From positions 987,422-1,051,421 of the forward strand of contig KE159609.1 of the NCBI GenBank assembly GCA_000403295.2: DNA of 64,000 nt, read 5' to 3'. The position numbers were made by a program, and so were the translations under genes. Source of the DNA: Lachnospiraceae bacterium M18-1. Its GTDB lineage: Bacteria; Bacillota; Clostridia; Lachnospirales; Lachnospiraceae. A model generated the notes under the pieces. The model searched no databases. It was not told the origin of the DNA and saw nothing but the letters and a program-made list of their open reading frames with translations. Of the stretch, positions 43,446 to 53,253 are shown one piece after another (position 1 is the first letter of the stretch; the number at the start of each line of letters is the position of its first letter).

Positions 43446-44303
43446 ATGAAAACTGTAGTAGAACGATATCATGGGCTGGGAAACGACTATCTGGTATTTG
43501 ATCCGAATAAAAATGAGCTGAAGCTGAATCAGGAAAATGCGGCGATGCTCTGCAACCGTAATCTGGGTCTGGGCTCCGACGGAATACTGGAAGGGCCGTT
43601 CATCGGAGAGAAACACATGTCTCTCAAGATCTGGAATCCGGATGGGAGCGTTGCTGAGAAGAGCGGGAACGGAGTACGCATTTTTGCGAAGTATCTGAAA
43701 GACGCCGGATATGTGCAGAAGAAAAAATATCATCTGCAGACAGACGGCGGGATGGTGGAGATCGCTTACCTGAACGAGGATGGGAGCAGGCTGCGTATTT
43801 CCATGGGCAGGCTTTCCTTCTGGAGCGATGAGATTCCGGTGACCGGGGAACGCAGAGAAGTGATCAATGAAGATATGGTATTCGGAAATATGTTCTATCC
43901 GGCAACCTGTGTCTCTGTGGGAAATCCTCACTGTGTTATCCCAATGGATGAGATTTCGGAAGAGTTGGTGCGAAAGATCGGAAGCGTCTCCGAAACAGCA
44001 AGATATTTTCCGGAGCGGGTGAATACGGAAATCATGAAGGTTATAGACAATACCAATATCGCGATCGAGACATATGAGCGCGGAGCCGGATATACCATGG
44101 CAAACGGGACCGGAGCATGTGCGGCGGCAGGGGTGGCATATAAGCTGGGGCTGACGGGCAATAAGGTGATCGTCCACATGCCGGGCGGCAATCTGCAGAT
44201 TGAGATTGACGACGACTGGGAGACTTATATGACCGGAGACGTATTCTATGTAGCGAAAATCAGTCTGAGCAGCGAATTTACGGAAAAGCTTCGGGCATTA
44301 TGA
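43446..44303 (+). CDS. DapF-like epimerase lacking both canonical cysteines
   Basis: A 285-residue protein of the diaminopimelate epimerase fold: YHGLGNDYLVFD, GLGSDGIL, IWNPDGSVAEKSGNGVRIFA, VGNPHCVIP, ERGAGYTMANGTGACAA. The start is the ATG at 43446; AGGGAGG is only one base from the ATG at 43440. In standard DapF the two catalytic Cys lie in CGNG (Cys73) and ACGTGA (Cys217). Here they are Ser73 and Asn220; Cys225 remains further on. The family in Lachnospiraceae seems to share this change. DAP epimerase activity is therefore uncertain. Confidence 0.75.
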   Translation: MKTVVERYHGLGNDYLVFDPNKNELKLNQENAAMLCNRNLGLGSDGILEGPFIGEKHMSLKIWNPDGSVAEKSGNGVRIFAKYLKDAGYVQKKKYHLQTDGGMVEIAYLNEDGSRLRISMGRLSFWSDEIPVTGERREVINEDMVFGNMFYPATCVSVGNPHCVIPMDEISEELVRKIGSVSETARYFPERVNTEIMKVIDNTNIAIETYERGAGYTMANGTGACAAAGVAYKLGLTGNKVIVHMPGGNLQIEIDDDWETYMTGDVFYVAKISLSSEFTEKLRAL

Positions 44304-44335
44304 CAGGAATGATTCGGCCGGCACGGATATGATTG

Positions 44336-44378
44336 AAAAAAGAATCTTCTGCGTTAGTGTTGCAGAGATTCTTTTTTT
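44336..44378 (+). terminator. Terminator after dapF-like gene
   Basis: AAAAAGAATC-TTCTGC pairs with GCAGAGATTCTTTTT around a 9-base loop, followed by T7. Confidence 0.8.
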
Positions 44379-44420
44379 GTGCTACTATGGCTATAACAAT
44401 TCGAAAGATAAGGAGAACAT

Positions 44421-44825
44421 ATGCTGATTGAGATAGATTTTAACAGTGATGAGGCGATTTATATCCAGCTTCGGAATCAGATCATCCTGGGAATTGCGAC
44501 TTCGATGTTTCAGGAAGGGGATTCCCTGCCTTCTGTCCGCCAGCTGGCGGAGACCATCGGTGTGAATATGCATACGGTCAATAAGGCTTATGCCGTATTG
44601 AAGCAGGAGGGCTTTATCAGCCTGGACAAGAGGCGGGGCGCAGTGATCTGCGTGGATATAGACAAGATCAAGGCACTGGAAGAGATGCGGGAGCAGCTTC
44701 GGCTTGTACTGGCAAAGGGCTGCTGTAAGAATATCACCAGGGAAGAAGTGCACGTACTGGTGGATGATATATTTGACACGTATTCTGTGATTTTGAGAAA
44801 GGCGGATACAGAGCGTTTTTATTAG
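44421..44825 (+). CDS. GntR-family regulator (YtrA type)
   Basis: A 134-residue protein: a GntR winged helix (IYIQLRNQIILGIATSMFQEGDSLPSVRQLAETIGVNMHTVNKAYAVL) and a short helical tail, without a large ligand domain, as in the YtrA subgroup. Such regulators usually control ABC transporters; the next gene is clpC, which is unlikely to be its only target. Confidence 0.88.
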   Translation: MLIEIDFNSDEAIYIQLRNQIILGIATSMFQEGDSLPSVRQLAETIGVNMHTVNKAYAVLKQEGFISLDKRRGAVICVDIDKIKALEEMREQLRLVLAKGCCKNITREEVHVLVDDIFDTYSVILRKADTERFY

Positions 44826-44856
44826 ATGCCTTCGGTATCCGGCCAATAACGAAAGA

Positions 44857-44913
44857 CCGGCAGATCAAAGACAGTCAGGACGTAAGGCTGGCTGCCTTTG
44901 ATGGAACTGCCGG
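44857..44913 (+). other. Nested inverted repeat upstream of clpC
   Basis: CCGGCAG/CTGCCGG (44857-44863/44907-44913) encloses ATCAAAG/CTTTGAT (44864-44870/44896-44902). Part of it (GATCAAAGACAGTCAGG) loosely resembles a CtsR operator, but the match is poor. Confidence 0.4.
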
Positions 44914-44942
44914 ATATTATATGATGATTTCAGGAGGAGTTT

Positions 44943-47384
44943 ATGCAGAATCAATATACAAGACAGGCGGAAAATGTTATCAATTATGCGGCAACGGCCG
45001 CAAGGGAGAACAAGCACCCGTATATCGGGACAGAGCACCTTCTGCTTGGGCTTTGCAAGGAAGTGACGGGGGTGGCAGGCCAGGTTCTGGCAAAGCACGG
45101 AGTGGAGGAGGAGAAGCTTTTGCAGCTTATGGATGAGCTGATCGTACCGGCGGCGGAAGAGCCGATCACGCAGCGGCCGCAGAGAAGCCCGCGCTTTCAG
45201 TATATCCTGGAAGACAGCCTGCGGGAAGCAGGTCATCTGCATATGGATAAAATAGGAACAGAGCATCTGCTGCTGGCTATCATCCATGATGCAGACTGCG
45301 TAGCGGCCCGGATCCTGACCACGCTGAATGTCAATATTCAGAAGGTGGTGCAGGATATCCTGTTCGCGGCTGGAATGGATCCCAAAAGCTATCAGGATGA
45401 GCTTCAGGACGACAGAGGCAGGAACGGCGCGGTCGAGCAGTTCTGTAAGGACATGACGGCAGAAGCGGAGGAAGGGAAGCTGGATCCGGTCATCGGACGG
45501 GAGGAAGAAATCTTCCGGCTGATGCAGGTCTTAAGCAGACGAACGAAGAACAATCCCTGTCTGGTAGGGGAGCCGGGTGTGGGCAAGACGGCGGTCCTGG
45601 AAGGGCTGGCACAGCGGCTGGCTTCCGAAATGGTGCCGGAGAGCATGAAGGGAAAGCGGATCTATACCCTGGATCTGCCCGGACTGATCGCAGGCTCCAA
45701 GTACCGGGGAGAGTTTGAAGAGCGGATGAAGGCTCTGATCTCGGAAGTAGAGTCAGATCCCAATGTAATCCTGTTCATGGATGAGCTTCACACGATGATC
45801 GGCGCCGGTGGCGCGGAGGGTGCCATGGATGCTTCCAATATCCTGAAGCCTGCGCTGGCAAGAGGGGAACTGCAGATGATCGGGGCGACTACATTGGCGG
45901 AATACCGGAAATACATTGAAAAGGACGCGGCCCTGGAACGCCGTTTCCAGCCGGTTACGATAGAAGAACCTACCAAGACCCACTGTCTGGAGATTTTGGA
46001 AGGGTTAAAGGAAAAATATGAAACCCATCACAGAGTAACCATCGGAAAGGATGCTATGGAGGCGGCCGTACACATGTCGGAGCGCTATATTACGGACCGC
46101 AATCTCCCGGATAAGGCCATTGACGTGCTGGATGAGACCTGCTCCAAGGTCAGCCTGAAGGGCTATAAGGTTCCGGAGAATCTTTCCAAGCTGGAAGACT
46201 CCCTGAAGGAATTGATCCGGCAGAAGGAAGAGAGCATCATGGCCGGTGACTTTACGGAAGCCCATCTGATCCAGAAGGAACAGCAGGCGGTAGAGAAAAA
46301 GATTGATGCCACGCGGAAGCGTTTTGACAAGAAAAATGAGTCCCGGCATCCGGCCGTGACGGAGCAGGATATCGCAGAGGTGGTGTCCGCATGGACCAAG
46401 ATCCCGGTGTCGAAGCTGGAAGAAAGCGATACCCAGCGGCTGAACAAGCTGGAAAAGGAGCTGCACAGGCGGGTTATCGGTCAGGACGAGGCAGTGAGCG
46501 CGGTGGCAAGGGCCGTCAAGCGGGGGCGTACCGGCCTGAAGGATCCCAGAAGGCCCATCGGTTCCTTCCTGTTTTTAGGACCTACGGGCGTAGGGAAGAC
46601 CGAGCTGTCCAAAGCGCTTGCGGAGGCTCTGTTTGGAAATGAAGAGTCCATGATCCGGGTGGACATGTCCGAGTATATGGAGAAACATTCGGTTGCAAAG
46701 ATGATCGGGGCGCCTCCCGGATATGTGGGACATGGGGACGGCGGCCAGCTCAGTGACCGGGTTCGCACCCATCCCTATTCAGTGGTGCTTTTTGACGAGG
46801 TGGAAAAGGCACATCCGGATGTGTTCAATATCCTTCTGCAGGTGCTGGATGACGGGCATATCACGGATTCCCAGGGAAGAAAAGTGGATTTCAGCAATAC
46901 GGTCATCATCATGACCTCCAACGCCGGGGCTAAGGCCATCATAGACCCAAAGAAGCTGGGATTCGCCGTGAAGGAAGATAAAAAGAGCGACTATGAGAGA
47001 ATGAAACAGAATGTCATGAGTGAAGTAAAGCTGATCTTCCGTCCGGAATTTTTAAATCGGATCGATGAGATCATCGTATTCCATCCATTGGATAAAACCC
47101 ATTTGAAGCAGATCGTGTCCCTGCTGGTAAAAGAGTTTACAACCCGGCTGAAGGAGCAGATGAACATCACCTTGACCCTGCGGGAATCTGCAAAAGCACA
47201 CATTGTAGAAAAAGGGACCGATGCGAAATACGGAGCGCGTCCCTTGCGCCGTGCGATGCAGACTGAGCTGGAGGATAAGCTGGCCGAAGCCATCTTAAAG
47301 GGCGAGGTCTCTCCCGGAACCCAGGTAGAAGCCGGGATTGCCAAAAAAGAGATTAAATTTTATCCAAAAGAAATAAATGAGTAG
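44943..47384 (+). CDS. clpC: AAA+ chaperone ClpC
   Basis: A 813-residue Clp ATPase: N-domain ([27 protein letters not shown]), first AAA module (Walker A GEPGVGKT, Walker [20 protein letters not shown]), a UVR-type linker ([20 protein letters not shown]), second module ([28 protein letters not shown]) and a C-terminal ARPLRRAMQ. It unfolds proteins for ClpP. In many Firmicutes it is preceded by ctsR-mcsA-mcsB; here it stands alone after a GntR gene. AGGAG site at start. Confidence 0.95.
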   Translation: MQNQYTRQAENVINYAATAARENKHPYIGTEHLLLGLCKEVTGVAGQVLAKHGVEEEKLLQLMDELIVPAAEEPITQRPQRSPRFQYILEDSLREAGHLHMDKIGTEHLLLAIIHDADCVAARILTTLNVNIQKVVQDILFAAGMDPKSYQDELQDDRGRNGAVEQFCKDMTAEAEEGKLDPVIGREEEIFRLMQVLSRRTKNNPCLVGEPGVGKTAVLEGLAQRLASEMVPESMKGKRIYTLDLPGLIAGSKYRGEFEERMKALISEVESDPNVILFMDELHTMIGAGGAEGAMDASNILKPALARGELQMIGATTLAEYRKYIEKDAALERRFQPVTIEEPTKTHCLEILEGLKEKYETHHRVTIGKDAMEAAVHMSERYITDRNLPDKAIDVLDETCSKVSLKGYKVPENLSKLEDSLKELIRQKEESIMAGDFTEAHLIQKEQQAVEKKIDATRKRFDKKNESRHPAVTEQDIAEVVSAWTKIPVSKLEESDTQRLNKLEKELHRRVIGQDEAVSAVARAVKRGRTGLKDPRRPIGSFLFLGPTGVGKTELSKALAEALFGNEESMIRVDMSEYMEKHSVAKMIGAPPGYVGHGDGGQLSDRVRTHPYSVVLFDEVEKAHPDVFNILLQVLDDGHITDSQGRKVDFSNTVIIMTSNAGAKAIIDPKKLGFAVKEDKKSDYERMKQNVMSEVKLIFRPEFLNRIDEIIVFHPLDKTHLKQIVSLLVKEFTTRLKEQMNITLTLRESAKAHIVEKGTDAKYGARPLRRAMQTELEDKLAEAILKGEVSPGTQVEAGIAKKEIKFYPKEINE

Positions 47385-47529
47385 AAAATACGGACGGAAT
47401 ATTATATAATATAGACAAGAGGCAGCGGTCCGGAATTTTTAAGGGCGGGGCAGGAAGCCTGCGGCCCGGTACCGGGAGCTGTATATACACAACATAAGTT
47501 TTTCTTAAAATACCTAGGAGGACATTGAC

Positions 47530-47943
47530 ATGGCAAGAGTAGAGGAATTATTACGTGCGGAAAAGGATGGGACGATCAGCTTTGGGGATTACACACTGGT
47601 ATCGAAGACAAAGCTGGATAATTTCGAATTTGAAGGCGATCTTTATAAAGTAAAAACATTTGCTGAAATCACCAAGCTGGAACGGAACGGCATGTTCGTG
47701 TACGAATCTGTTCCGGGCAGCGCAGTTGAGAATTTCCGTGCAACGGATACGGAAGTGAATTTCCGGATTTCTGCTCCGGAAGATGTGAACTTTACCTTGG
47801 AGCTGCAGCCGGAGAGCGAGTATGAGGTGCTGATCGGCGGTGTGTCGGCAGGGAAGATGAGCACAAACTTAAGCGGAAAATTGAGCGTCAGCGTGGAGCT
47901 GGGAGGAGACGAGAGCACAGAGGTCAGGATTGTGAAGATGTAA
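47530..47943 (+). CDS. Conserved small protein, often called endosialidase
   Basis: A 137-residue protein (MARVEELLRAEKDGTISFG...; ELQPESEYEVLIGGVSAGKM; LGGDESTEVRIVKM). In Lachnospiraceae annotations I recall it named endosialidase, but I see no catalytic motif. It looks like a beta-rich fold. A strong AGGAGG site precedes the ATG. The function is unknown. Confidence 0.75.
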   Translation: MARVEELLRAEKDGTISFGDYTLVSKTKLDNFEFEGDLYKVKTFAEITKLERNGMFVYESVPGSAVENFRATDTEVNFRISAPEDVNFTLELQPESEYEVLIGGVSAGKMSTNLSGKLSVSVELGGDESTEVRIVKM

Positions 47944-48020
47944 GGGACAGCAAAGGAAGAGGGAACACAGATTCTGGTACTTGTATTTTGCGGTATAGAA
48001 GTTTAGGCTTAAAAAGGCGC

Positions 48021-48065
48021 AGAGCACATATGAAAAGGGCTTTGTGCCTTTTTCATATGTGCTCT
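48021..48065. terminator. Long hairpin between convergent genes
   Basis: AGAGCACATATGAAAAGG (48021-48038) pairs with 48047-48065 with one bulge. It lacks a T run on the plus strand but lies at the 3' ends of convergent genes. A second inverted repeat, ATCATACTGA/TCAGTATGAT, lies at 48082-48121. Confidence 0.5.
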
Positions 48066-48198
48066 TATAAGGGCGGGAAGAATCATACTGAGCGCCAGAC
48101 AGATCTGCCGTTCAGTATGATGTGCACAGCCGTGTAAGGAACTGTTCAGAAATAACTCATGACAATGACTTGTATAAATGTCCATCTGCGGCATTTTT

Positions 48199-49653
48199 TC
48201 AGGAAGCTCCGTCTCTGCTGAATATGACGCAGAGTGTTTTCAGCAGAATATTACAATCCAGCCCCAGAGACCAGTTTTTTATGTACTCGGTATCCAGCCT
48301 GACCACTTCATTAAAGTCCGTGATCTTGCTCCGCCCGCTGACCTGCCACATGCCTGTGATTCCAGGCTTGATCGCCATCCGGATCCGGTGGTGCAGGTCG
48401 TAGAGCTCCCATTCATCCAACGTAGGGGGACGGGTGCCGACCAGGCTCATCTCTCCCTTCAGCACATTCCAGAACTGAGGAAATTCGTCCAGCGAAGTTC
48501 TGCGGATAAAGTGGCCGATTCCTTTGGGATTGCCGTGCCGGTCTTTCTTTCCACTTCCGATCACCCGCGGGTCACAGTCCATCTTAAACATCAGCGGACT
48601 GCCCTGTATCTTATTCTGCTCGATCAGATCCTGCTTTCTGCGTTCCGCGTCCATATACATGCTTCGGAATTTATAGAGCTTAAACTGCCTGCCGTTCTGC
48701 CCGATCCTGACCTGCTTAAAGAGGATGGGGCCGGGAGAGGAGATGTAAATAAGCGGACCGATGAAAAGGAACAGGACGGCCGTGATCAGGCATCCGATCA
48801 GCCCTCCGGCGATATCCATCACCCTTTTATAGAGACGCTGCTTTGGGGAGACCATACTGATGCTTGTGGTGAGTACGGTTTCGCCGCCCATCAGCTCCAC
48901 CTGCTGGATTCCTTCCTGGATATTTTCGATCTTGGACAGGGTCATATGTACGGTGACTCCCATCAAAATAAAAGAATCGATCAGCTTTCCGGGATATTCT
49001 ACCGTATTTGGAACCTTGATAAAAATCTCATCTACCCATTCGTGCCTTATATAATCCTTTACACTTTCCGCAGAAGCTACAACCGGGATATCCTCGATGT
49101 GCTGTCCGGTCAGGTCCTTGTCGAGAAGGACGATACCGGATATGGTAAACCCCTCATAGGGAACGCCTGTGAATCTGGAGAGGACCTCGGACGCCAGATC
49201 AGATACAGTGATCACGATCATAGAATGGCTTCCCACCGACGACCTCCCCTTTTTTGTCAGATACATCTTCCGGAAGATACGGCTGAAATATAACAGACCA
49301 AAATAGAGCGCTGCGGTTGATGTAAAAAGGAGTCTGGAATGCTCTACGGTCTGCCTGGTCAGGAACAGATGCAGCACAGCAAGCAGCATGACGGCGCACA
49401 CATGCTTGAGGGACTCTTTGAACTCAATATAGTAGCTGCGTTTCAGGATGTCCTGATAAGGGCTTATGAAAAATGCGGCGGCAATCTGGCAAAACATAAG
49501 CATGACCAGTTCGTTCCGATACATCCGGTCGCTGTAGACAGCCGGAGAGAGACAGAATGCATAGGCTGTCCGGAAAGCAATCTGCATGGCGATCAGGTCC
49601 AGCAGCAGAAAATCCCAGTATCTTAACCAGCCGTAGGATGCCTTTTTATACAT
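48199..49653 (-). CDS. Polyprenyl-phosphate sugar-1-phosphate transferase
   Basis: A 484-residue initiating enzyme of polysaccharide synthesis (WbaP/EPS sugar transferase family): four membrane segments, an NAD-like domain (SHSMIVITVSDLASEVLSRF), then the sugar-transferase domain: KRVMDIAGGLIGCLITAVLF, SPGPILFKQVRIGQNG, FKLYKFRSMYMDAE, FIRRTSLDEFPQFWNVLKG and SLVGTRPPTLDE, PGITGMWQVSGRS. It puts the first sugar phosphate on the lipid carrier. Last gene of the capsule operon. Confidence 0.92.
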   Translation of the reverse strand: MYKKASYGWLRYWDFLLLDLIAMQIAFRTAYAFCLSPAVYSDRMYRNELVMLMFCQIAAAFFISPYQDILKRSYYIEFKESLKHVCAVMLLAVLHLFLTRQTVEHSRLLFTSTAALYFGLLYFSRIFRKMYLTKKGRSSVGSHSMIVITVSDLASEVLSRFTGVPYEGFTISGIVLLDKDLTGQHIEDIPVVASAESVKDYIRHEWVDEIFIKVPNTVEYPGKLIDSFILMGVTVHMTLSKIENIQEGIQQVELMGGETVLTTSISMVSPKQRLYKRVMDIAGGLIGCLITAVLFLFIGPLIYISSPGPILFKQVRIGQNGRQFKLYKFRSMYMDAERRKQDLIEQNKIQGSPLMFKMDCDPRVIGSGKKDRHGNPKGIGHFIRRTSLDEFPQFWNVLKGEMSLVGTRPPTLDEWELYDLHHRIRMAIKPGITGMWQVSGRSKITDFNEVVRLDTEYIKNWSLGLDCNILLKTLCVIFSRDGAS

Positions 49654-49702
49654 GCTTTTTCTCCTTTAAATCGTATTCTATCACTTGACAATAGTAAAAC
49701 TA

Positions 49703-51223
49703 CTATAAAAGCTTTTTTACAATCCGCCCCGCCGTCTCTTTCATAAAGCAAAACTCCGCCGTCCTGCAGTAAACGGCCAGATAGACCATATTTGGAATCA
49801 GGATACAGAGTAAAAGCCTGATCAGAAATCCGGGAAAACCCTGGCCTGCAGCCGAACACGCCAGCCCCGTCAGCCAGCCTGCTGCGGCAGTCAGAAGAAC
49901 ATGCTCCAGATAACGCAGAAAATATTCTCTTACAGGCTGCTTCAGTCCATGCCGGTAAAGCCCAAGCGGTTCGACCCAGAAGGGCAGCGCCATTGTACTG
50001 ATCAGTGTCCCGGCGAGAATCCCGAAAATTCCCCACCGCTGTGCCAGAAGGACGGAAACCACCAGGTTGAGCGGAGGCTCCAGGATGGATTTGTAGCGTT
50101 CATCCCAGAACAGACCCATGACGCTTTTTGTGTTGGCGACTGGAACACGCATACTGTTCACATAAAAATTTACTACGATGATCAGTACCACCGGCCTGGG
50201 CAGCAGGTAATTTCCGCCCAGCCAGATGCTGATAAATGGATCGTAGAGCCAGAGCAGGCAAATGCTCATCCAGCCGAACAGCCATGCCGAGAAAAAGTTG
50301 AGACGGCGGAATGCCGCCTGCCTGCTCTGTACGGTTTCCGTAGCGTTCAGGTTTCCCAGGGCAGGGGTAATGGCATTGAACAGTGCATTGACCACCACAT
50401 TCAAAAAGCCTCGAATCATGATATAATTGGAGTATAATCCGGTCGTCACAATGCCTACAAATTTTGAGATCAGGATATTATCTGTACTGAATACAGCCAC
50501 TGCTCCAATGCGGTGCAGGATCATGGCACCCACATTTCGGCGGATATCCTGCAGGATTTCTGCAGGCATAGGGGAGATATCCTGCTCCCTCAGATATGGA
50601 TAGAGCCGGTCCGCTTTTACAGAAATCATTATATTCTGCGTCAGGGAGGCTACAATCGCAATGAACAGATAAAACACATAATTTCCGGTCAGCAGCAGCA
50701 CCGCGATCTGTGCTGCGGTGGAGATTAAGGCTGTTGCCGTGCGGATCAGGCTGTCGATGTACTTTTTCTGGTACACGAACAATAAAGTGGACTTATAGGC
50801 AAATAGGTACGATACGCTGGCATTCACCACGTTCAGCACGTAGATCAGCGATATATTCGGGATATTTTCCGGCATTTCCTTTACAAAAAAATCCAGAAAA
50901 GGGGTCAGGGAAAGACCTGCAGCCAGGACGATCACAAAAACGCCGCGGTAGACACGCCGGTATAAACGCATCAGGGATTTGATCAGCGGGATGTCCTCCT
51001 GCGCCACAGGACGGTACAGGCTGTATGTGATCGAAACGCTGAATCCCAGCTCTGCCAGTGAGAGCATGGAAAGGATATCGGTAAACAATCCGCTGACTCC
51101 CAAGTATTCTTTTCCCAGAAGAAGAACAAATACCCGCCGGGATACGAATTTTAAGACTGCCAGTACCAGCTCGCTGACTGCGGCAAATTTTAAGTTTTTT
51201 ACAACATGCTCCGTTCGGTCCAT
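49703..51223 (-). CDS. Wzx-type oligosaccharide flippase
   Basis: A 506-residue protein with about 12-14 hydrophobic segments, MATE-like (FAAVSELVLAVLKFVSRRVFVLLLG; LGVSGLFTDILSMLSLAELGFS). It is expected to flip lipid-linked repeat units across the membrane. It is ten bases from the glycosyltransferase gene upstream. GGAGTGAAT-type site at start. Confidence 0.9.
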   Translation of the reverse strand: MDRTEHVVKNLKFAAVSELVLAVLKFVSRRVFVLLLGKEYLGVSGLFTDILSMLSLAELGFSVSITYSLYRPVAQEDIPLIKSLMRLYRRVYRGVFVIVLAAGLSLTPFLDFFVKEMPENIPNISLIYVLNVVNASVSYLFAYKSTLLFVYQKKYIDSLIRTATALISTAAQIAVLLLTGNYVFYLFIAIVASLTQNIMISVKADRLYPYLREQDISPMPAEILQDIRRNVGAMILHRIGAVAVFSTDNILISKFVGIVTTGLYSNYIMIRGFLNVVVNALFNAITPALGNLNATETVQSRQAAFRRLNFFSAWLFGWMSICLLWLYDPFISIWLGGNYLLPRPVVLIIVVNFYVNSMRVPVANTKSVMGLFWDERYKSILEPPLNLVVSVLLAQRWGIFGILAGTLISTMALPFWVEPLGLYRHGLKQPVREYFLRYLEHVLLTAAAGWLTGLACSAAGQGFPGFLIRLLLCILIPNMVYLAVYCRTAEFCFMKETAGRIVKKLL

Positions 51224-51232
51224 CTGCTTTAT

Positions 51233-52231
51233 TCACTCCATCCCTGGGGTTTTGCCAGAACCCTTTTTGATGTACTTGTAGACAGCGGCAATTCCATGAA
51301 AAGCGGTCCTGCTGACATACAGTACCAGGATCGAAACCCTGGTCTTTTTATCCCGGCAGAGCGCCAGTGCCTTCCAGCTAAAATGATGCCGGATGTTCTC
51401 CCGGAACCGTTTCAGATATGCGGACAGATCGGCTCCCTTGGTTCCTCCTTCCACAGCCTGCATGGCCAGGCGCACAACGGTATCCATGGCCAGGAGCCTT
51501 AAGCCTGGAACTGCTTCCGGGAAGTGGACGGAAGCATCCGCGCAGATATGATCCAGAACGGAAAGCACCGTGCATCGTTTCTCATCAACGCCGCTGTTGA
51601 TCAGGCTGCCGGGCCTGTAAAGGTAGTGGTACAGCGTATCCGGAAAATAGCGGACCGTTTCCGCATCCTTTAACATCTGATAGAAAAAAAGAAGGTCCTC
51701 GCAGCAGAGGGCGCGCTCATCAAAGGGATGCCGTTTTACATCTTCTGCTGAATAAAGCTTCCCCCACACATTCCAGAGGAAAGGGGTCCGCCGGGCCAGG
51801 CAGCAGACGGTTTCGGCGGCGGAACAGGTGCCTGCAGGCGTATTGGATTTCCCAAACCCCTCGATTCCGCAGATACTGATGTCCGCTTTACTTTCCATGA
51901 GATTGTCATACAGCTTTTCCAGCAGGTCCGGCTTTACATAGTCGTCCGAATCAATAAAAGAAATATATTCTCCGGTGGCCCTGCCAATGCCCTCGTTTCT
52001 GGCAGCGGACAGCCCGCGATTTACGGGAAAATGAACCACCTGCATCCGTTTGTCCCGGGCCGCGTAAGCGTCGCAGATGCTTCCGCCCTGGTCTGCGGAC
52101 GCGTCATCTACGAGGATGATTTCTATATTTGAATAGGTTTGCGCCGATATGGAATCCAGACATTTTTCAAGATAGGGTTCCACATTGTATACCGGCACGA
52201 TGATACTGATCTTTGGCTTATTCGAATCCAT
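51233..52231 (-). CDS. GT2 glycosyltransferase (first of two paralogues)
   Basis: A 332-residue GT-A enzyme (ISIIVPVYNVEPYLEKCLDSI; VDDASADQGGSICDAYAARD; NEGIGRATGEYISFIDSDDYVKP with the DxD metal motif SDD). Start at 52231 after AAGGGCAG; a longer frame start overlaps the next gene. It is strongly similar to the next gene; the two look like a tandem duplication. Confidence 0.9.
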   Translation of the reverse strand: MDSNKPKISIIVPVYNVEPYLEKCLDSISAQTYSNIEIILVDDASADQGGSICDAYAARDKRMQVVHFPVNRGLSAARNEGIGRATGEYISFIDSDDYVKPDLLEKLYDNLMESKADISICGIEGFGKSNTPAGTCSAAETVCCLARRTPFLWNVWGKLYSAEDVKRHPFDERALCCEDLLFFYQMLKDAETVRYFPDTLYHYLYRPGSLINSGVDEKRCTVLSVLDHICADASVHFPEAVPGLRLLAMDTVVRLAMQAVEGGTKGADLSAYLKRFRENIRHHFSWKALALCRDKKTRVSILVLYVSRTAFHGIAAVYKYIKKGSGKTPGME

Positions 52232-52232
52232 T

Positions 52233-53216
52233 TTATCTGCCCTTCCACCGTTTGATCTGTCCATAGACACGTGCAGCCTCCTGGAAAACCGACGCCCCGG
52301 CGTACAGCAGCAGCGCCGCTGCCGTCACTTTTTTCTCCTGGCAGAGCATAAGCGCGTTCCGGCTGAAATGCCGCCGGGTATTCTGACAGAGCCGCTTCAG
52401 ATATCCGTACAACACACCGGACGGCATGTCTGCCTCCACTGCAAGCATGGCCAGACGAGTGTTGGTATCCAGGGCGATCTGCTGGAAGCCTGCCAACGCC
52501 TCCGGAAAACGGACGGAGGCATCCCGGCAGATCTTGTCATGCACCAGAAGGGCGGTGCACTTCCGGTCGTCCACGCCGCTGTGTACCTGGCTGCCTTCCC
52601 GGTTGACATAATGGTAAAGCCGGTCCGGCAGATAGCTGACCCGGTTGGAGGATTTTAAAATTTCATAAAGGAACAGAAGATCTTCGCTGTAAAAATAACG
52701 TTCGTCAAAAGGATGCTTTTTTACAAGCTCCATTGTATAGAGCTTCCCCCAGGGCACGTGATTGAAAGGGACGCCATGTGCCAGGCAGCAGACGGCCTCA
52801 GACCGGGAAAATGTACCCGGGGGACCTCCCTTAAGCTTGATTCCGTCGGCGCCGCAGGCACTTACATCGGCACCATTTTCCAACAGGTTGTCATACAGCT
52901 TTTCCAGCAGGCAGGGCTCTACATAGTCGTCGGAATCAATAAATGAGGCAAAGGCCCCGCGGGCCCTGCGGATGCCCTCGTTTCTGGCTGCGGACGGGCC
53001 CCGGTTCTCTGAAAAATGCAGGACAGTGATACGACCGTCACGGGCGGCGTAATGGTCACAGATCCTGCCGCTTTCATCGGAGGAGGCGTCGTTTATAAGG
53101 ATCACCTCGATAGTTTCATACGTTTGAGACAGGATTGAATCCAGACACCTTCCAATCCAGGCTTCCACATTGTATACCGGTACGATCACGCTGATCATCG
53201 GTTTTTCCTGTTCCAT
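52233..53216 (-). CDS. GT2 glycosyltransferase (second of two paralogues)
   Basis: A 327-residue GT-A enzyme (ISVIVPVYNVEAWIGRCLDSI; INDASSDESGRICDHYAARD; NEGIRRARGAFASFIDSDDYVEP) with the SDD motif. The C-terminal halves of both paralogues share GVDERKCTxL-like and RRHFSxxAL-like stretches. They probably add adjacent sugars of the repeat unit. A GAGGAAGAACCC site precedes the ATG. Confidence 0.9.
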   Translation of the reverse strand: MEQEKPMISVIVPVYNVEAWIGRCLDSILSQTYETIEVILINDASSDESGRICDHYAARDGRITVLHFSENRGPSAARNEGIRRARGAFASFIDSDDYVEPCLLEKLYDNLLENGADVSACGADGIKLKGGPPGTFSRSEAVCCLAHGVPFNHVPWGKLYTMELVKKHPFDERYFYSEDLLFLYEILKSSNRVSYLPDRLYHYVNREGSQVHSGVDDRKCTALLVHDKICRDASVRFPEALAGFQQIALDTNTRLAMLAVEADMPSGVLYGYLKRLCQNTRRHFSRNALMLCQEKKVTAAALLLYAGASVFQEAARVYGQIKRWKGR

Positions 53217-53253
53217 GGGTTCTTCCTCCTATGTCATTTTATGTACATCCGTT

